In this document: in pieces, positions 21,400-34,215 of the stretch | Layout of the letters: every line of letters starts with the position of its first letter | Position numbering within the stretch: the stretch's first letter is position 1 | Assembly: GCA_963210315.1 (NCBI GenBank) | Contig: OY723275.1 | Location: forward strand, 1,860,001-1,924,000 | Source of the DNA: Rhynchopus euleeides | Taxonomy: Eukaryota; Euglenozoa; Diplonemea; Diplonemida; Diplonemidae | DNA length: 64,000 bases | Direction of reading: 5' to 3' | Translations under genes and position numbers: made by a program | The notes under the pieces: model-generated | Told to the model about the DNA's origin: nothing | Seen by the model: only the letters and a program-made list of their open reading frames with translations | Databases searched by the model: none

Positions 21400-23214
21400 A
21401 TGCGGGGGACAGCTGTGGTATTGGCGCTCTTGTGTGTGTCGGCAGACGCGGGGCTCTTCAGGAAGCTGCTGTCCCCGCCTGAGGGGCTGTACAGGGGGTG
21501 CTTCGATGAGCTGCGTCGCGTGCTGGCGGATCCGAGCTTCCCGAAGAGTGTGAACGAGAAGCTGCGCTTCGATGAGTTCACGCGTGGGCTTGCGCTGCAG
21601 AACCAGGACAACTACGCACGCTGGCCGAACATGACATCGCTGTACGTTGTGCCGCCCAGCATTTCCAGCCCGCTGCCCTCCACCACGGTGGGTCTTGCGG
21701 AGGACATTGTGGTGCCGACGCTGGACGAGACGTGGCCTGCCGCATCGCAGGAGGAGGCGAACGAGAGCATCGCCTACTCCGAGTCGCTGCCGTTCCCGCA
21801 CACGTCGTGGCACGTGGGCAGGTGGTACGACGGTGAGGACAAGAAGGCGTCGATCGATGCGCTGATCGGGACGGGCACGAACCCGCTGCGCACCCTTGTG
21901 CCGTGGGGTGAGGAGAAGTACACCGACCAGGGCTTTGCTGACTACGTGTTCAAGGGCATCGGTCAGCACCGTGTGGTGAAGGTGCGTGCGGGTGACGCTG
22001 ACGCAAAGGGTGCGACGTACGCAGTGTACCTCGGCTTCATGGAGCAGTTCGAGGTGCGTCCTGGGTTTGCGCGCCACGGTGCGAACGCCTACTTCAACGC
22101 GGAGGGGCAGCCGACACACATTGTGCGTCTGGGCAGGACGTACTACCCCTCGGTGCCTGGGTGGGAGAAGCACACGGAGCACGGCCTGTCGTGGCGCGAG
22201 TGCCGGGAGCTGGACGGGTGGTACAAGTGCTTCTCGCTGTCGCGTGGGCTGCACCCCTGCGAGTGCAAGGTGCCCGCCAAGATCGGGTTCAAGTCTGCCA
22301 AGTTCGCCTTCCTGTCCACTCTGAACACCGTCATCACCTTCGTGGACCACCTGTACTGGGGGCACCTGACGGTGGCGAACAGCATCGTGTCGGGGAACGT
22401 GCAGGAGCTCGGGGTGCACCACCGCCTCCGTGCACTGATGCACCCGTTCACATTCCGCACGGCGGAGATCAACTGGCGTGCCGCCTTCTCGCTTGTCAAC
22501 GAGTACGGGCTTGTGCACCGCTCTTCGTCCTTCTCTGCTGACGGCCTGAAGGAGCTGTTCAAGTTCGTGCAGACGGAGGAGGGTGGGCTGCAGTTCATGA
22601 CCATCCCGGAGCGTTTCGCTGCACAGGGCTTCACCAGCGAGGACAAGGTGCAGCTGCCCCTGCACGAGGACGGTGCGGACTTCTACCAGATCGTGCGCAA
22701 GTACGTGCGTACCCACCTGACGACGTACTACGACTACCCCACGAACGCGTGCGGGAAGGACGAGGGGATCAGTGCCTGGATGACACGTGCCAACTCCATC
22801 TCCCCTCGCAAGGACCTGCCGACAGGCGAGGCACTGACGTGCGAGAAGCTGGAGGATGTGCTGTCCACCTTCGTGTTCACAGTGACTGGGTACCACGCAC
22901 ACGTTGGGCAGATCGCCGCAGAGGTCAACGACCCGTGCCACTCGCCGTGGGCATGGCGTGAGGGTGAGCTGTGCGGCCCCCCTCGCACCACCTTCACCAT
23001 GCGCTTCGTGATGGAGGCAACCTCGCTGCCGCAGCCCAAGCTGCTGGATGACTACACGCACGTCCTGAGGAGGCCTGGTGACAAGGCCCGCTGGCTGGTG
23101 TTCCAGGAGGAACTCGCTGCCTTCGGCAAGGTTGTGGACAGCCGCAACGCCAACAGGACACGCCCCTTCCGCAGCTTCGACATGGACGTCGTCGAGGTCT
23201 CCATTGGCATCTGA
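21400..23214 (+). CDS. Secreted lipoxygenase-like protein, array copy 4
   Basis: 604 residues, translation identical to copies 2, 3 and 5. It begins a unit of the same length class (6416 bp) as copy 3, so units 3 and 4 look like a direct duplication. Confidence 0.72.
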   Translation: MRGTAVVLALLCVSADAGLFRKLLSPPEGLYRGCFDELRRVLADPSFPKSVNEKLRFDEFTRGLALQNQDNYARWPNMTSLYVVPPSISSPLPSTTVGLAEDIVVPTLDETWPAASQEEANESIAYSESLPFPHTSWHVGRWYDGEDKKASIDALIGTGTNPLRTLVPWGEEKYTDQGFADYVFKGIGQHRVVKVRAGDADAKGATYAVYLGFMEQFEVRPGFARHGANAYFNAEGQPTHIVRLGRTYYPSVPGWEKHTEHGLSWRECRELDGWYKCFSLSRGLHPCECKVPAKIGFKSAKFAFLSTLNTVITFVDHLYWGHLTVANSIVSGNVQELGVHHRLRALMHPFTFRTAEINWRAAFSLVNEYGLVHRSSSFSADGLKELFKFVQTEEGGLQFMTIPERFAAQGFTSEDKVQLPLHEDGADFYQIVRKYVRTHLTTYYDYPTNACGKDEGISAWMTRANSISPRKDLPTGEALTCEKLEDVLSTFVFTVTGYHAHVGQIAAEVNDPCHSPWAWREGELCGPPRTTFTMRFVMEATSLPQPKLLDDYTHVLRRPGDKARWLVFQEELAAFGKVVDSRNANRTRPFRSFDMDVVEVSIGI

Positions 23215-23835
23215 GGACAACCGCTGCATGAACCTCCGACCCGTGCCGATACATGTGTGCCCCCCTTTCCTTTCCCGTTGACCCCACACGATCCTTTCTC
23301 CGTGCGATACCTGTTGACGCCGTGCCACCAACCCGAAGCTCTTTTGCGGCTGTTGAATCAGCCCATCCTTATCAGTCCTGATCTCGCACCCATTTTGTTC
23401 CCTGTTGACAACCAAGAGGCATTCGCCGTACCTCCGAATTTCTGAGCAAGAGTGTCCACGTGGTGTTCGTCCTGGTCATGCTACAACATGTTATCAAGAA
23501 GTGAGCTTTTGTGCCAGTGCCACGTCGACCCTGTCCCTCACCCTTCCTTCCCCATCGCGAGGAACCCCATCCCGATTGGGGCTCTCATGCGCTGAGATGG
23601 AAGGACTCTTGGTCATGATTTCGGCATCTCACTCGTTCTCAGAACTAGCGACAAACGGAGGGCACGGTCAACATGAAAACGGCCAATTTCACCGGCCCCC
23701 TCCTCCCACACATTCCTCCCGTCCCCCTCCCCCAAGGTTGTCTTTTTTGTTCAAAAGAATCAACCCCCCCTCGTCCCGTCTGGTGGTTTACCAAATGAGA
23801 GGGGAAGGGGGGGATCTGCTCATCAGTCCTGCGAA

Positions 23836-23984
23836 GGAAAGTGTCACTTCAACTCTGCCGCTCTTTCTCTACTGTTGATACTTCGTTTGATGCGTTGACG
23901 CTTCCACACACACTTACAAACCCACTTGCCTGATGAAGGGGGTGGTGTGTAGAGCACGTTTGGCAGAGCTGAATGACACTTTCC
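23836..23984 (+). mobile_element. 149-bp inverted-repeat element, spacer 4
   Basis: Orthologous copy of the element at 4440-4588. Confidence 0.7.
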
Positions 23985-25016
23985 GCGCGAAAGTCGTGTG
24001 CGTAAAAAAAAATCTCCAAAACAAAACCCAGTGGTTGTCTTTTTTATCCTGCGAGTGGCTCTGCCACTAAACAAACAAAACACCAACAAATTCCTCGAAT
24101 CCACGTGTGTGTGGGGGTTGGGGTTGGGGATACGCCCTCTTCTTTCACAGACTGTGTTGCCGTGGGCACACCGCTCTTTCACCACCTTCCTCTTCCCACT
24201 GCTTTTTCACCATCTCTGGACAGATATTGTCGAAAGGCAAGCCGGCGCACTCTCATGTAGCTCCTGGATTCACCCCAGGGTATGTGAGGCTCATTCGTTT
24301 TTTTTTGGATCTCTCAGGCTTTTTGAAGCGAAGATTCGGCACCGATGGGCACAGTGCGTTGTTGTGGGCGAACTTACCTGTCCTGTAGATTGCACTCTCA
24401 GGAGTGCAAGATGAAACAGGACAGCCACCACACCACCAGTCTTGACGCCCACAAAATGGTGGATTTTCCAGCGTCAATTCTGTCTCACAGGGTTAGCCAC
24501 TTCGACCACACGGGTCGTTGTGCAGAACTTCTCTTTTCGACGCGACGGTATGTATGTCACGCTTGCAGTTGGCTCTGGCGCTGGTTGCGGGTCTGTCGAG
24601 GAGCAGCAGCGGGGTCAAACCCGTCTGCTGTTTTCTGTCATTCCTGTGGTCTGTCGTACGACTTCGGCTTGCGAAAGACTTTTAAACGTTTATAGCCTCT
24701 GGTCACGGCCCCCTTTCAACTTTGACCGTGGGTGGGTTTCTGAATTTTCTGGAAAGCACCATGGATTCGAGGGACTGCGTGATTCGGACTTGCAGAACGG
24801 AAGGGCTACTGGGAAGGAACTGTACACTTTCTTGAGGCACGATCATTGGTGACCTAGGACGGAGGCATGCACGCCTGTTGACTGGTGAAAAGGGGACACC
24901 CCAAGCAAGGCATACAAAGCGGAAGGCAGACTTTGTTGCTCCGGCACCACTGTTTCTATTCCCGCCTGGGCTCTGTTTACCCCACCGTCAACAACGCGGC
25001 GCCGTTAAAGGGGGAG

Positions 25017-25299
25017 GGCCTGTGTGTACTGGATAGTTTAAGTGGCATTTACGATAATACCACTTTTTCAGTACCACTTTTTTGGCCTGTGCCCCTGTGG
25101 CCTGGCCAAGGCCCTGACCCCCCCTGAGCCCTGGCTTGGGGGGGTCCCTGTGGACCCCCTGGCCTCCGGCTGGGGGGGGGCCTGTGTGGACTGGATAGTT
25201 TAGGTGGCATTTACGATAATGCCACTTTTTCAGTACCACATTTTTCTTACGATAATACCACTTTTTCAGTACCACTTTTTTGGCCTGTGCCTGAGGGCC
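25017..25299. repeat. GATAATACCAC minisatellite, middle form (283 bp)
   Basis: Same structure as in unit 3. Confidence 0.85.
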
Positions 25300-26188
25300 A
25301 GGCCAAGGGGTGTGTGGGAGGGTTATCTGTGTGCAAGCGGCACCGTCTGGAGAAGGTGTGTCACCCCACCCCACCCCTCCTCCCCTACTCCGAAGGATCC
25401 GGAACTCCCTCTCGTCAAAATTTGGTTATTTTTTTACCCCCCTGGATCTCGAGCCAATGTCGTCAGCCTTGCCACAGACCCCATGGAAAGGGCGACGAGG
25501 GTGATGAACGTGAAAGTGAACATGTTGGTGTTTGGGCGTTGGTGTTACCACCGCAGGTGTGGCGGGTGGGGGACGAGGTCTGACCTCGTGCCCAGCAACC
25601 AAGCCGACAGCAATGGTTTCCTTTCCCTCCACCCTCACGCCCTCGCAAAAACATGGGGAGCCCGTTGTGTTGGCTGACACACACAAGCATTTTCTCGCGG
25701 ATCACCCCTCCATCCCCTCCCCTCCCCACCCCCCTCTCTCTCTCTCTCTCCATCGCTCTCCGAGATGCAAACTCGCGAGGAGAAATCCTCCCAACCGCCA
25801 ACCATCCCCTCCACATCAGTAAGGATTCGAGGGGATAGGCAGGTGGGGCAGAGGGGGTGGCGGAGGGAGGGAAGACAGTTCTGCAACCACCCCGTATGGT
25901 GCCCCCCCCCCGTCTGAAACTCCGTATCGGAACAAACTTTCGACCAACTCCGCCAGGAAAGATGAACGACAACAAATTGGAGTTTTCAGGGGGGGCTCAT
26001 GCGGACAGATTTTTTCTTCTTTTGCTGTTCGGTCTTTTTTGCCATTTTTTTATTTCAATTTTTTTGGCTGGGCTTTTTCTGTCAAGCAAATAAAGTCACC
26101 AGCGGACAGGCTGTATCCCATCTGCCTTGGGGTTCGTCACATCTTGCCGATGTCTCGATGGACGACGCTCAACATGGTCTTTGATAAT

Positions 26189-26887
26189 ACCGTCACTCAA
26201 GTAATGTTGGTGGGGTAATAACCCACCAACTTCTTCCAGAACCCCCAAATCCACCAAATTAGTACCCCACCAACAAATCTACCCCACCAATTTATTACCC
26301 CAATGCGCATCGCTGACTACCGTTTTCGTGGCGAACGCCTAAGGGGCCCGGCTGATGGCTAAGTTTTCCAGAAAATGCATACGGCGTACGCGTGGGCGTG
26401 CGGCGCCTGCATACGGCAGTCTATGTAGTACAAGAGACGGCCATGTCCGCACACCAAATCGGTCGTCAACCTCAGCAGCCTTCGAGCCTTCGAGTAGGTA
26501 ATCGTACCTTTTGCACTTGTGCGCGAAGGAACCGTCTGTGAAAGGCAAGAGCAAAGGCCAGGGCTCAGCCTACTGGGTGGCCTACTGTGTGCTGAGAGAC
26601 CTGGAATACCAGCCGTACGCAATTTCTGCGTACGCGTACGCAGCGCGGTTTCAGAAAGTGCGGACGGCGTACGCACATGCGTACGCGCAGTCGGGGTGGG
26701 TGGGCAGGGGGCTCCAAATCCCAGGTGCCAGAAAAAATTGCCAAGTACAACGCGCCCTGGGGTAATAATGTTGGTGGGGTAATAACCCACCAACTTTTTT
26801 CAGAGCCCCAAATCCACCAAATTAGTACCCCACCAACATATTTACCCCACCAATATTTTACCCCACCAACATAACTTGAGTGACGGT
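26189..26887 (+). mobile_element. 699-bp MITE, spacer 4
   Basis: Same ends and length as in units 1 and 3. Confidence 0.8.
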
Positions 26888-27256
26888 AATCCAAAAGAAA
26901 TTGTTGGCATGAGGGCGCATAGGAATGTGCATCTTCTGTACAAACTATGTCATCCGCAGAGACAACCTCAAGCTGGTTGCAGAATTGGGAGGGGGGGGGG
27001 GGGTGGGGGAAACCCGTCTATACCCTTCCCGCATGAAGCCCCAGATGCTGTCAGAGTATCTCATCATCCCCAACCTCCTGATTGTCGCCTTCGTATTTCG
27101 TTGTGTCTGCTCCCCCTTGCCCGGGTGGCACCTGCTGCCGGTGGTTTTGTTGGGGTGCTACGGGACTCCGAGATATGGATATACGGCATATATGACAGCG
27201 ACGCCTCAAAACAAAGCCTGCAGAACGAAGGGCAAGCAAAAAAAATAGCACACACA

Positions 27257-27365
27257 GGGGGCCCTCGCTACGAGTCACTGTGAGTCACGAGTCGTCAGTT
27301 TTCAGCCAAACATGGCTGACTTCTCACTTTTTCTCACTCAGTCACACTTGGTAGCGAGGGCCCCC
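27257..27365 (+). mobile_element. 109-bp fold-back element, spacer 4
   Basis: Same inverted ends and flanking ACACA as in the other units. Confidence 0.7.
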
Positions 27366-27815
27366 ACACATACAAGAAAGAACGAAAACAGCACGACTGG
27401 TGTGCTTCCGGGCAATGCCTGGGAAGTCCAGCACAGGCGGATTGGGATCGTCCCCTTGAGGTGGCTGAAGGATAACCCACGTTTCTGGCACGGGGGGGGG
27501 GGGGGTGGCTGGTTTATCGCCGGCTGGCCTGCCGTCGAGGAAGGGTGCTTCCTGTTCAAGAGGAGTGACGAATATGATCTATCCCGGGCGTGTTCATTCC
27601 AGCGGCAATCATTATGTGCGACGCCGCCGGGGTCAAGAAATCGTTGGATGCCGGCCCCGTGACCCCCCTGTTTCGATGGCACGTTGTTGGCTTGGTGGTT
27701 CCGATGCAAGTGTGTCTCCGAGGTGGGCAGTGCAGTGGGGAGGGGAGGGTGCAGGTTGACCACTCCACCACACTCACACACCACCAGACTTACGGTATAT
27801 TAGCCAGGCAACAAG

Positions 27816-29630
27816 ATGCGGGGGACAGCTGTGGTATTGGCGCTCTTGTGTGTGTCGGCAGACGCGGGGCTCTTCAGGAAGCTGCTGTCCCCGCCTGAGG
27901 GGCTGTACAGGGGGTGCTTCGATGAGCTGCGTCGCGTGCTGGCGGATCCGAGCTTCCCGAAGAGTGTGAACGAGAAGCTGCGCTTCGATGAGTTCACGCG
28001 TGGGCTTGCGCTGCAGAACCAGGACAACTACGCACGCTGGCCGAACATGACATCGCTGTACGTTGTGCCGCCCAGCATTTCCAGCCCGCTGCCCTCCACC
28101 ACGGTGGGTCTTGCGGAGGACATTGTGGTGCCGACGCTGGACGAGACGTGGCCTGCCGCATCGCAGGAGGAGGCGAACGAGAGCATCGCCTACTCCGAGT
28201 CGCTGCCGTTCCCGCACACGTCGTGGCACGTGGGCAGGTGGTACGACGGTGAGGACAAGAAGGCGTCGATCGATGCGCTGATCGGGACGGGCACGAACCC
28301 GCTGCGCACCCTTGTGCCGTGGGGTGAGGAGAAGTACACCGACCAGGGCTTTGCTGACTACGTGTTCAAGGGCATCGGTCAGCACCGTGTGGTGAAGGTG
28401 CGTGCGGGTGACGCTGACGCAAAGGGTGCGACGTACGCAGTGTACCTCGGCTTCATGGAGCAGTTCGAGGTGCGTCCTGGGTTTGCGCGCCACGGTGCGA
28501 ACGCCTACTTCAACGCGGAGGGGCAGCCGACACACATTGTGCGTCTGGGCAGGACGTACTACCCCTCGGTGCCTGGGTGGGAGAAGCACACGGAGCACGG
28601 CCTGTCGTGGCGCGAGTGCCGGGAGCTGGACGGGTGGTACAAGTGCTTCTCGCTGTCGCGTGGGCTGCACCCCTGCGAGTGCAAGGTGCCCGCCAAGATC
28701 GGGTTCAAGTCTGCCAAGTTCGCCTTCCTGTCCACTCTGAACACCGTCATCACCTTCGTGGACCACCTGTACTGGGGGCACCTGACGGTGGCGAACAGCA
28801 TCGTGTCGGGGAACGTGCAGGAGCTCGGGGTGCACCACCGCCTCCGTGCACTGATGCACCCGTTCACATTCCGCACGGCGGAGATCAACTGGCGTGCCGC
28901 CTTCTCGCTTGTCAACGAGTACGGGCTTGTGCACCGCTCTTCGTCCTTCTCTGCTGACGGCCTGAAGGAGCTGTTCAAGTTCGTGCAGACGGAGGAGGGT
29001 GGGCTGCAGTTCATGACCATCCCGGAGCGTTTCGCTGCACAGGGCTTCACCAGCGAGGACAAGGTGCAGCTGCCCCTGCACGAGGACGGTGCGGACTTCT
29101 ACCAGATCGTGCGCAAGTACGTGCGTACCCACCTGACGACGTACTACGACTACCCCACGAACGCGTGCGGGAAGGACGAGGGGATCAGTGCCTGGATGAC
29201 ACGTGCCAACTCCATCTCCCCTCGCAAGGACCTGCCGACAGGCGAGGCACTGACGTGCGAGAAGCTGGAGGATGTGCTGTCCACCTTCGTGTTCACAGTG
29301 ACTGGGTACCACGCACACGTTGGGCAGATCGCCGCAGAGGTCAACGACCCGTGCCACTCGCCGTGGGCATGGCGTGAGGGTGAGCTGTGCGGCCCCCCTC
29401 GCACCACCTTCACCATGCGCTTCGTGATGGAGGCAACCTCGCTGCCGCAGCCCAAGCTGCTGGATGACTACACGCACGTCCTGAGGAGGCCTGGTGACAA
29501 GGCCCGCTGGCTGGTGTTCCAGGAGGAACTCGCTGCCTTCGGCAAGGTTGTGGACAGCCGCAACGCCAACAGGACACGCCCCTTCCGCAGCTTCGACATG
29601 GACGTCGTCGAGGTCTCCATTGGCATCTGA
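27816..29630 (+). CDS. Secreted lipoxygenase-like protein, array copy 5
   Basis: 604 residues, translation identical to copies 2-4. It starts the unit whose spacer has the same element lengths as spacer 2. Confidence 0.72.
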   Translation: MRGTAVVLALLCVSADAGLFRKLLSPPEGLYRGCFDELRRVLADPSFPKSVNEKLRFDEFTRGLALQNQDNYARWPNMTSLYVVPPSISSPLPSTTVGLAEDIVVPTLDETWPAASQEEANESIAYSESLPFPHTSWHVGRWYDGEDKKASIDALIGTGTNPLRTLVPWGEEKYTDQGFADYVFKGIGQHRVVKVRAGDADAKGATYAVYLGFMEQFEVRPGFARHGANAYFNAEGQPTHIVRLGRTYYPSVPGWEKHTEHGLSWRECRELDGWYKCFSLSRGLHPCECKVPAKIGFKSAKFAFLSTLNTVITFVDHLYWGHLTVANSIVSGNVQELGVHHRLRALMHPFTFRTAEINWRAAFSLVNEYGLVHRSSSFSADGLKELFKFVQTEEGGLQFMTIPERFAAQGFTSEDKVQLPLHEDGADFYQIVRKYVRTHLTTYYDYPTNACGKDEGISAWMTRANSISPRKDLPTGEALTCEKLEDVLSTFVFTVTGYHAHVGQIAAEVNDPCHSPWAWREGELCGPPRTTFTMRFVMEATSLPQPKLLDDYTHVLRRPGDKARWLVFQEELAAFGKVVDSRNANRTRPFRSFDMDVVEVSIGI

Positions 29631-30251
29631 GGACAACCGCTGCATGAACCTCCGACCCGTGCCGATACATGTGTGCCCCCCTTTCCTTTCCCGTTGACCC
29701 CACACGATCCTTTCTCCGTGCGATACCTGTTGACGCCGTGCCACCAACCCGAAGCTCTTTTGCGGCTGTTGAATCAGCCCATCCTTATCAGTCCTGATCT
29801 CGCACCCATTTTGTTCCCTGTTGACAACCAAGAGGCATTCGCCGTACCTCCGAATTTCTGAGCAAGAGTGTCCACGTGGTGTTCGTCCTGGTCATGCTAC
29901 AACATGTTATCAAGAAGTGAGCTTTTGTGCCAGTGCCACGTCGACCCTGTCCCTCACCCTTCCTTCCCCATCGCGAGGAACCCCATCCCGATTGGGGCTC
30001 TCATGCGCTGAGATGGAAGGACTCTTGGTCATGATTTCGGCATCTCACTCGTTCTCAGAACTAGCGACAAACGGAGGGCACGGTCAACATGAAAACGGCC
30101 AATTTCACCGGCCCCCTCCTCCCACACATTCCTCCCGTCCCCCTCCCCCAAGGTTGTCTTTTTTGTTCAAAAGAATCAACCCCCCCTCGTCCCGTCTGGT
30201 GGTTTACCAAATGAGAGGGGAAGGGGGGGATCTGCTCATCAGTCCTGCGAA

Positions 30252-30400
30252 GGAAAGTGTCACTTCAACTCTGCCGCTCTTTCTCTACTGTTGATACTTC
30301 GTTTGATGCGTTGACGCTTCCACACACACTTACAAACCCACTTGCCTGATGAAGGGGGTGGTGTGTAGAGCACGTTTGGCAGAGCTGAATGACACTTTCC
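30252..30400 (+). mobile_element. 149-bp inverted-repeat element, spacer 5
   Basis: Orthologous copy of the element at 4440-4588. Confidence 0.7.
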
Positions 30401-31432
30401 GCGCGAAAGTCGTGTGCGTAAAAAAAAATCTCCAAAACAAAACCCAGTGGTTGTCTTTTTTATCCTGCGAGTGGCTCTGCCACTAAACAAACAAAACACC
30501 AACAAATTCCTCGAATCCACGTGTGTGTGGGGGTTGGGGTTGGGGATACGCCCTCTTCTTTCACAGACTGTGTTGCCGTGGGCACACCGCTCTTTCACCA
30601 CCTTCCTCTTCCCACTGCTTTTTCACCATCTCTGGACAGATATTGTCGAAAGGCAAGCCGGCGCACTCTCATGTAGCTCCTGGATTCACCCCAGGGTATG
30701 TGAGGCTCATTCGTTTTTTTTTGGATCTCTCAGGCTTTTTGAAGCGAAGATTCGGCACCGATGGGCACAGTGCGTTGTTGTGGGCGAACTTACCTGTCCT
30801 GTAGATTGCACTCTCAGGAGTGCAAGATGAAACAGGACAGCCACCACACCACCAGTCTTGACGCCCACAAAATGGTGGATTTTCCAGCGTCAATTCTGTC
30901 TCACAGGGTTAGCCACTTCGACCACACGGGTCGTTGTGCAGAACTTCTCTTTTCGACGCGACGGTATGTATGTCACGCTTGCAGTTGGCTCTGGCGCTGG
31001 TTGCGGGTCTGTCGAGGAGCAGCAGCGGGGTCAAACCCGTCTGCTGTTTTCTGTCATTCCTGTGGTCTGTCGTACGACTTCGGCTTGCGAAAGACTTTTA
31101 AACGTTTATAGCCTCTGGTCACGGCCCCCTTTCAACTTTGACCGTGGGTGGGTTTCTGAATTTTCTGGAAAGCACCATGGATTCGAGGGACTGCGTGATT
31201 CGGACTTGCAGAACGGAAGGGCTACTGGGAAGGAACTGTACACTTTCTTGAGGCACGATCATTGGTGACCTAGGACGGAGGCATGCACGCCTGTTGACTG
31301 GTGAAAAGGGGACACCCCAAGCAAGGCATACAAAGCGGAAGGCAGACTTTGTTGCTCCGGCACCACTGTTTCTATTCCCGCCTGGGCTCTGTTTACCCCA
31401 CCGTCAACAACGCGGCGCCGTTAAAGGGGGAG

Positions 31433-31681
31433 GGCCTGTGTGTACTGGATAGTTTAAGTGGCATTTACGATAATACCACTTTTTCAGTACCACTTTTTTG
31501 GCCTGTGCCCCTGTGGCCTGGCCAAGGCCCTGACCCCCCCTGAGCCCTGGCTTGGGGGGGTCCCTGTGTGGACTGGATAGTTTAGGTGGCATTTACGATA
31601 ATGCCACTTTTTCAGTACCACATTTTTCTTACGATAATACCACTTTTTCAGTACCACTTTTTTGGCCTGTGCCTGAGGGCC
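31433..31681. repeat. GATAATACCAC minisatellite, short form (249 bp)
   Basis: Same deletion junction as in unit 2. Confidence 0.85.
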
Positions 31682-32570
31682 AGGCCAAGGGGTGTGTGGG
31701 AGGGTTATCTGTGTGCAAGCGGCACCGTCTGGAGAAGGTGTGTCACCCCACCCCACCCCTCCTCCCCTACTCCGAAGGATCCGGAACTCCCTCTCGTCAA
31801 AATTTGGTTATTTTTTTACCCCCCTGGATCTCGAGCCAATGTCGTCAGCCTTGCCACAGACCCCATGGAAAGGGCGACGAGGGTGATGAACGTGAAAGTG
31901 AACATGTTGGTGTTTGGGCGTTGGTGTTACCACCGCAGGTGTGGCGGGTGGGGGACGAGGTCTGACCTCGTGCCCAGCAACCAAGCCGACAGCAATGGTT
32001 TCCTTTCCCTCCACCCTCACGCCCTCGCAAAAACATGGGGAGCCCGTTGTGTTGGCTGACACACACAAGCATTTTCTCGCGGATCACCCCTCCATCCCCT
32101 CCCCTCCCCACCCCCCTCTCTCTCTCTCTCTCCATCGCTCTCCGAGATGCAAACTCGCGAGGAGAAATCCTCCCAACCGCCAACCATCCCCTCCACATCA
32201 GTAAGGATTCGAGGGGATAGGCAGGTGGGGCAGAGGGGGTGGCGGAGGGAGGGAAGACAGTTCTGCAACCACCCCGTATGGTGCCCCCCCCCCGTCTGAA
32301 ACTCCGTATCGGAACAAACTTTCGACCAACTCCGCCAGGAAAGATGAACGACAACAAATTGGAGTTTTCAGGGGGGGCTCATGCGGACAGATTTTTTCTT
32401 CTTTTGCTGTTCGGTCTTTTTTGCCATTTTTTTATTTCAATTTTTTTGGCTGGGCTTTTTCTGTCAAGCAAATAAAGTCACCAGCGGACAGGCTGTATCC
32501 CATCTGCCTTGGGGTTCGTCACATCTTGCCGATGTCTCGATGGACGACGCTCAACATGGTCTTTGATAAT

Positions 32571-33286
32571 ACCGTCACTCAAGTAATGTTGGTGGGGTAA
32601 TAACCCACCAACTTCTTCCAGAACCCCCAAATCCACCAAATTAGTACCCCACCAACATATTTACCCCACCAACAAATCTACCCCACCAATTTATTACCCC
32701 AATGCGCATCGCTGACTACCGTTTTCGTGGCGAACGCCTAAGGGGCCCGGCTGATGGCTAAGTTTTCCAGAAAATGCATACGGCGTACGCGTGGGCGTGC
32801 GGCGCCTGCATACGGCAGTCTATGTAGTACAAGAGACGGCCATGTCCGCACACCAAATCGGTCGTCAACCTCAGCAGCCTTCGAGCCTTCGAGTAGGTAA
32901 TCGTACCTTTTGCACTTGTGCGCGAAGGAACCGTCTGTGAAAGGCAAGAGCAAAGGCCAGGGCTCAGCCTACTGGGTGGCCTACTGTGTGCTGAGAGACC
33001 TGGAATACCAGCCGTACGCAATTTCTGCGTACGCGTACGCAGCGCGGTTTCAGAAAGTGCGGACGGCGTACGCACATGCGTACGCGCAGTCGGGGTGGGT
33101 GGGCAGGGGGCTCCAAATCCCAGGTGCCAGAAAAAATTGCCAAGTACAACGCGCCCTGGGGTAATAATGTTGGTGGGGTAATAACCCACCAACTTTTTTC
33201 AGAGCCCCAAATCCACCAAATTAGTACCCCACCAACATATTTACCCCACCAATATTTTACCCCACCAACATAACTTGAGTGACGGT
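32571..33286 (+). mobile_element. 716-bp form of the 0.7-kb MITE, spacer 5
   Basis: Carries the same additional 17-bp step as unit 2. Confidence 0.8.
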
Positions 33287-33654
33287 AATCCAAAAGAAAT
33301 TGTTGGCATGAGGGCGCATAGGAATGTGCATCTTCTGTACAAACTATGTCATCCGCAGAGACAACCTCAAGCTGGTTGCAGAATTGGGAGGGGGGGGGGG
33401 GTGGGGGAAACCCGTCTATACCCTTCCCGCATGAAGCCCCAGATGCTGTCAGAGTATCTCATCATCCCCAACCTCCTGATTGTCGCCTTCGTATTTCGTT
33501 GTGTCTGCTCCCCCTTGCCCGGGTGGCACCTGCTGCCGGTGGTTTTGTTGGGGTGCTACGGGACTCCGAGATATGGATATACGGCATATATGACAGCGAC
33601 GCCTCAAAACAAAGCCTGCAGAACGAAGGGCAAGCAAAAAAAATAGCACACACA

Positions 33655-33763
33655 GGGGGCCCTCGCTACGAGTCACTGTGAGTCACGAGTCGTCAGTTTT
33701 CAGCCAAACATGGCTGACTTCTCACTTTTTCTCACTCAGTCACACTTGGTAGCGAGGGCCCCC
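33655..33763 (+). mobile_element. 109-bp fold-back element, spacer 5
   Basis: Same inverted ends as in the other units. Confidence 0.7.
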
Positions 33764-34215
33764 ACACATACAAGAAAGAACGAAAACAGCACGACTGGTG
33801 TGCTTCCGGGCAATGCCTGGGAAGTCCAGCACAGGCGGATTGGGATCGTCCCCTTGAGGTGGCTGAAGGATAACCCACGTTTCTGGCACGGGGGGGGGGG
33901 GGGGGTGGCTGGTTTATCGCCGGCTGGCCTGCCGTCGAGGAAGGGTGCTTCCTGTTCAAGAGGAGTGACGAATATGATCTATCCCGGGCGTGTTCATTCC
34001 AGCGGCAATCATTATGTGCGACGCCGCCGGGGTCAAGAAATCGTTGGATGCCGGCCCCGTGACCCCCCTGTTTCGATGGCACGTTGTTGGCTTGGTGGTT
34101 CCGATGCAAGTGTGTCTCCGAGGTGGGCAGTGCAGTGGGGAGGGGAGGGTGCAGGTTGACCACTCCACCACACTCACACACCACCAGACTTACGGTATAT
34201 TAGCCAGGCAACAAG

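Larger units (their letters stand above)
23215..27815. other. Array spacer 4 (4601 bp)
   Basis: Same length as spacer 3 and the same element lengths. No gene recognised. Confidence 0.75.
29631..34215. other. Array spacer 5 (4585 bp)
   Basis: Short minisatellite (31433-31681) with the 716-bp MITE, as in spacer 2. It differs from spacer 2 mainly in the lengths of the two poly-G runs (near 33390 and 33890). No gene recognised. Confidence 0.75.
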
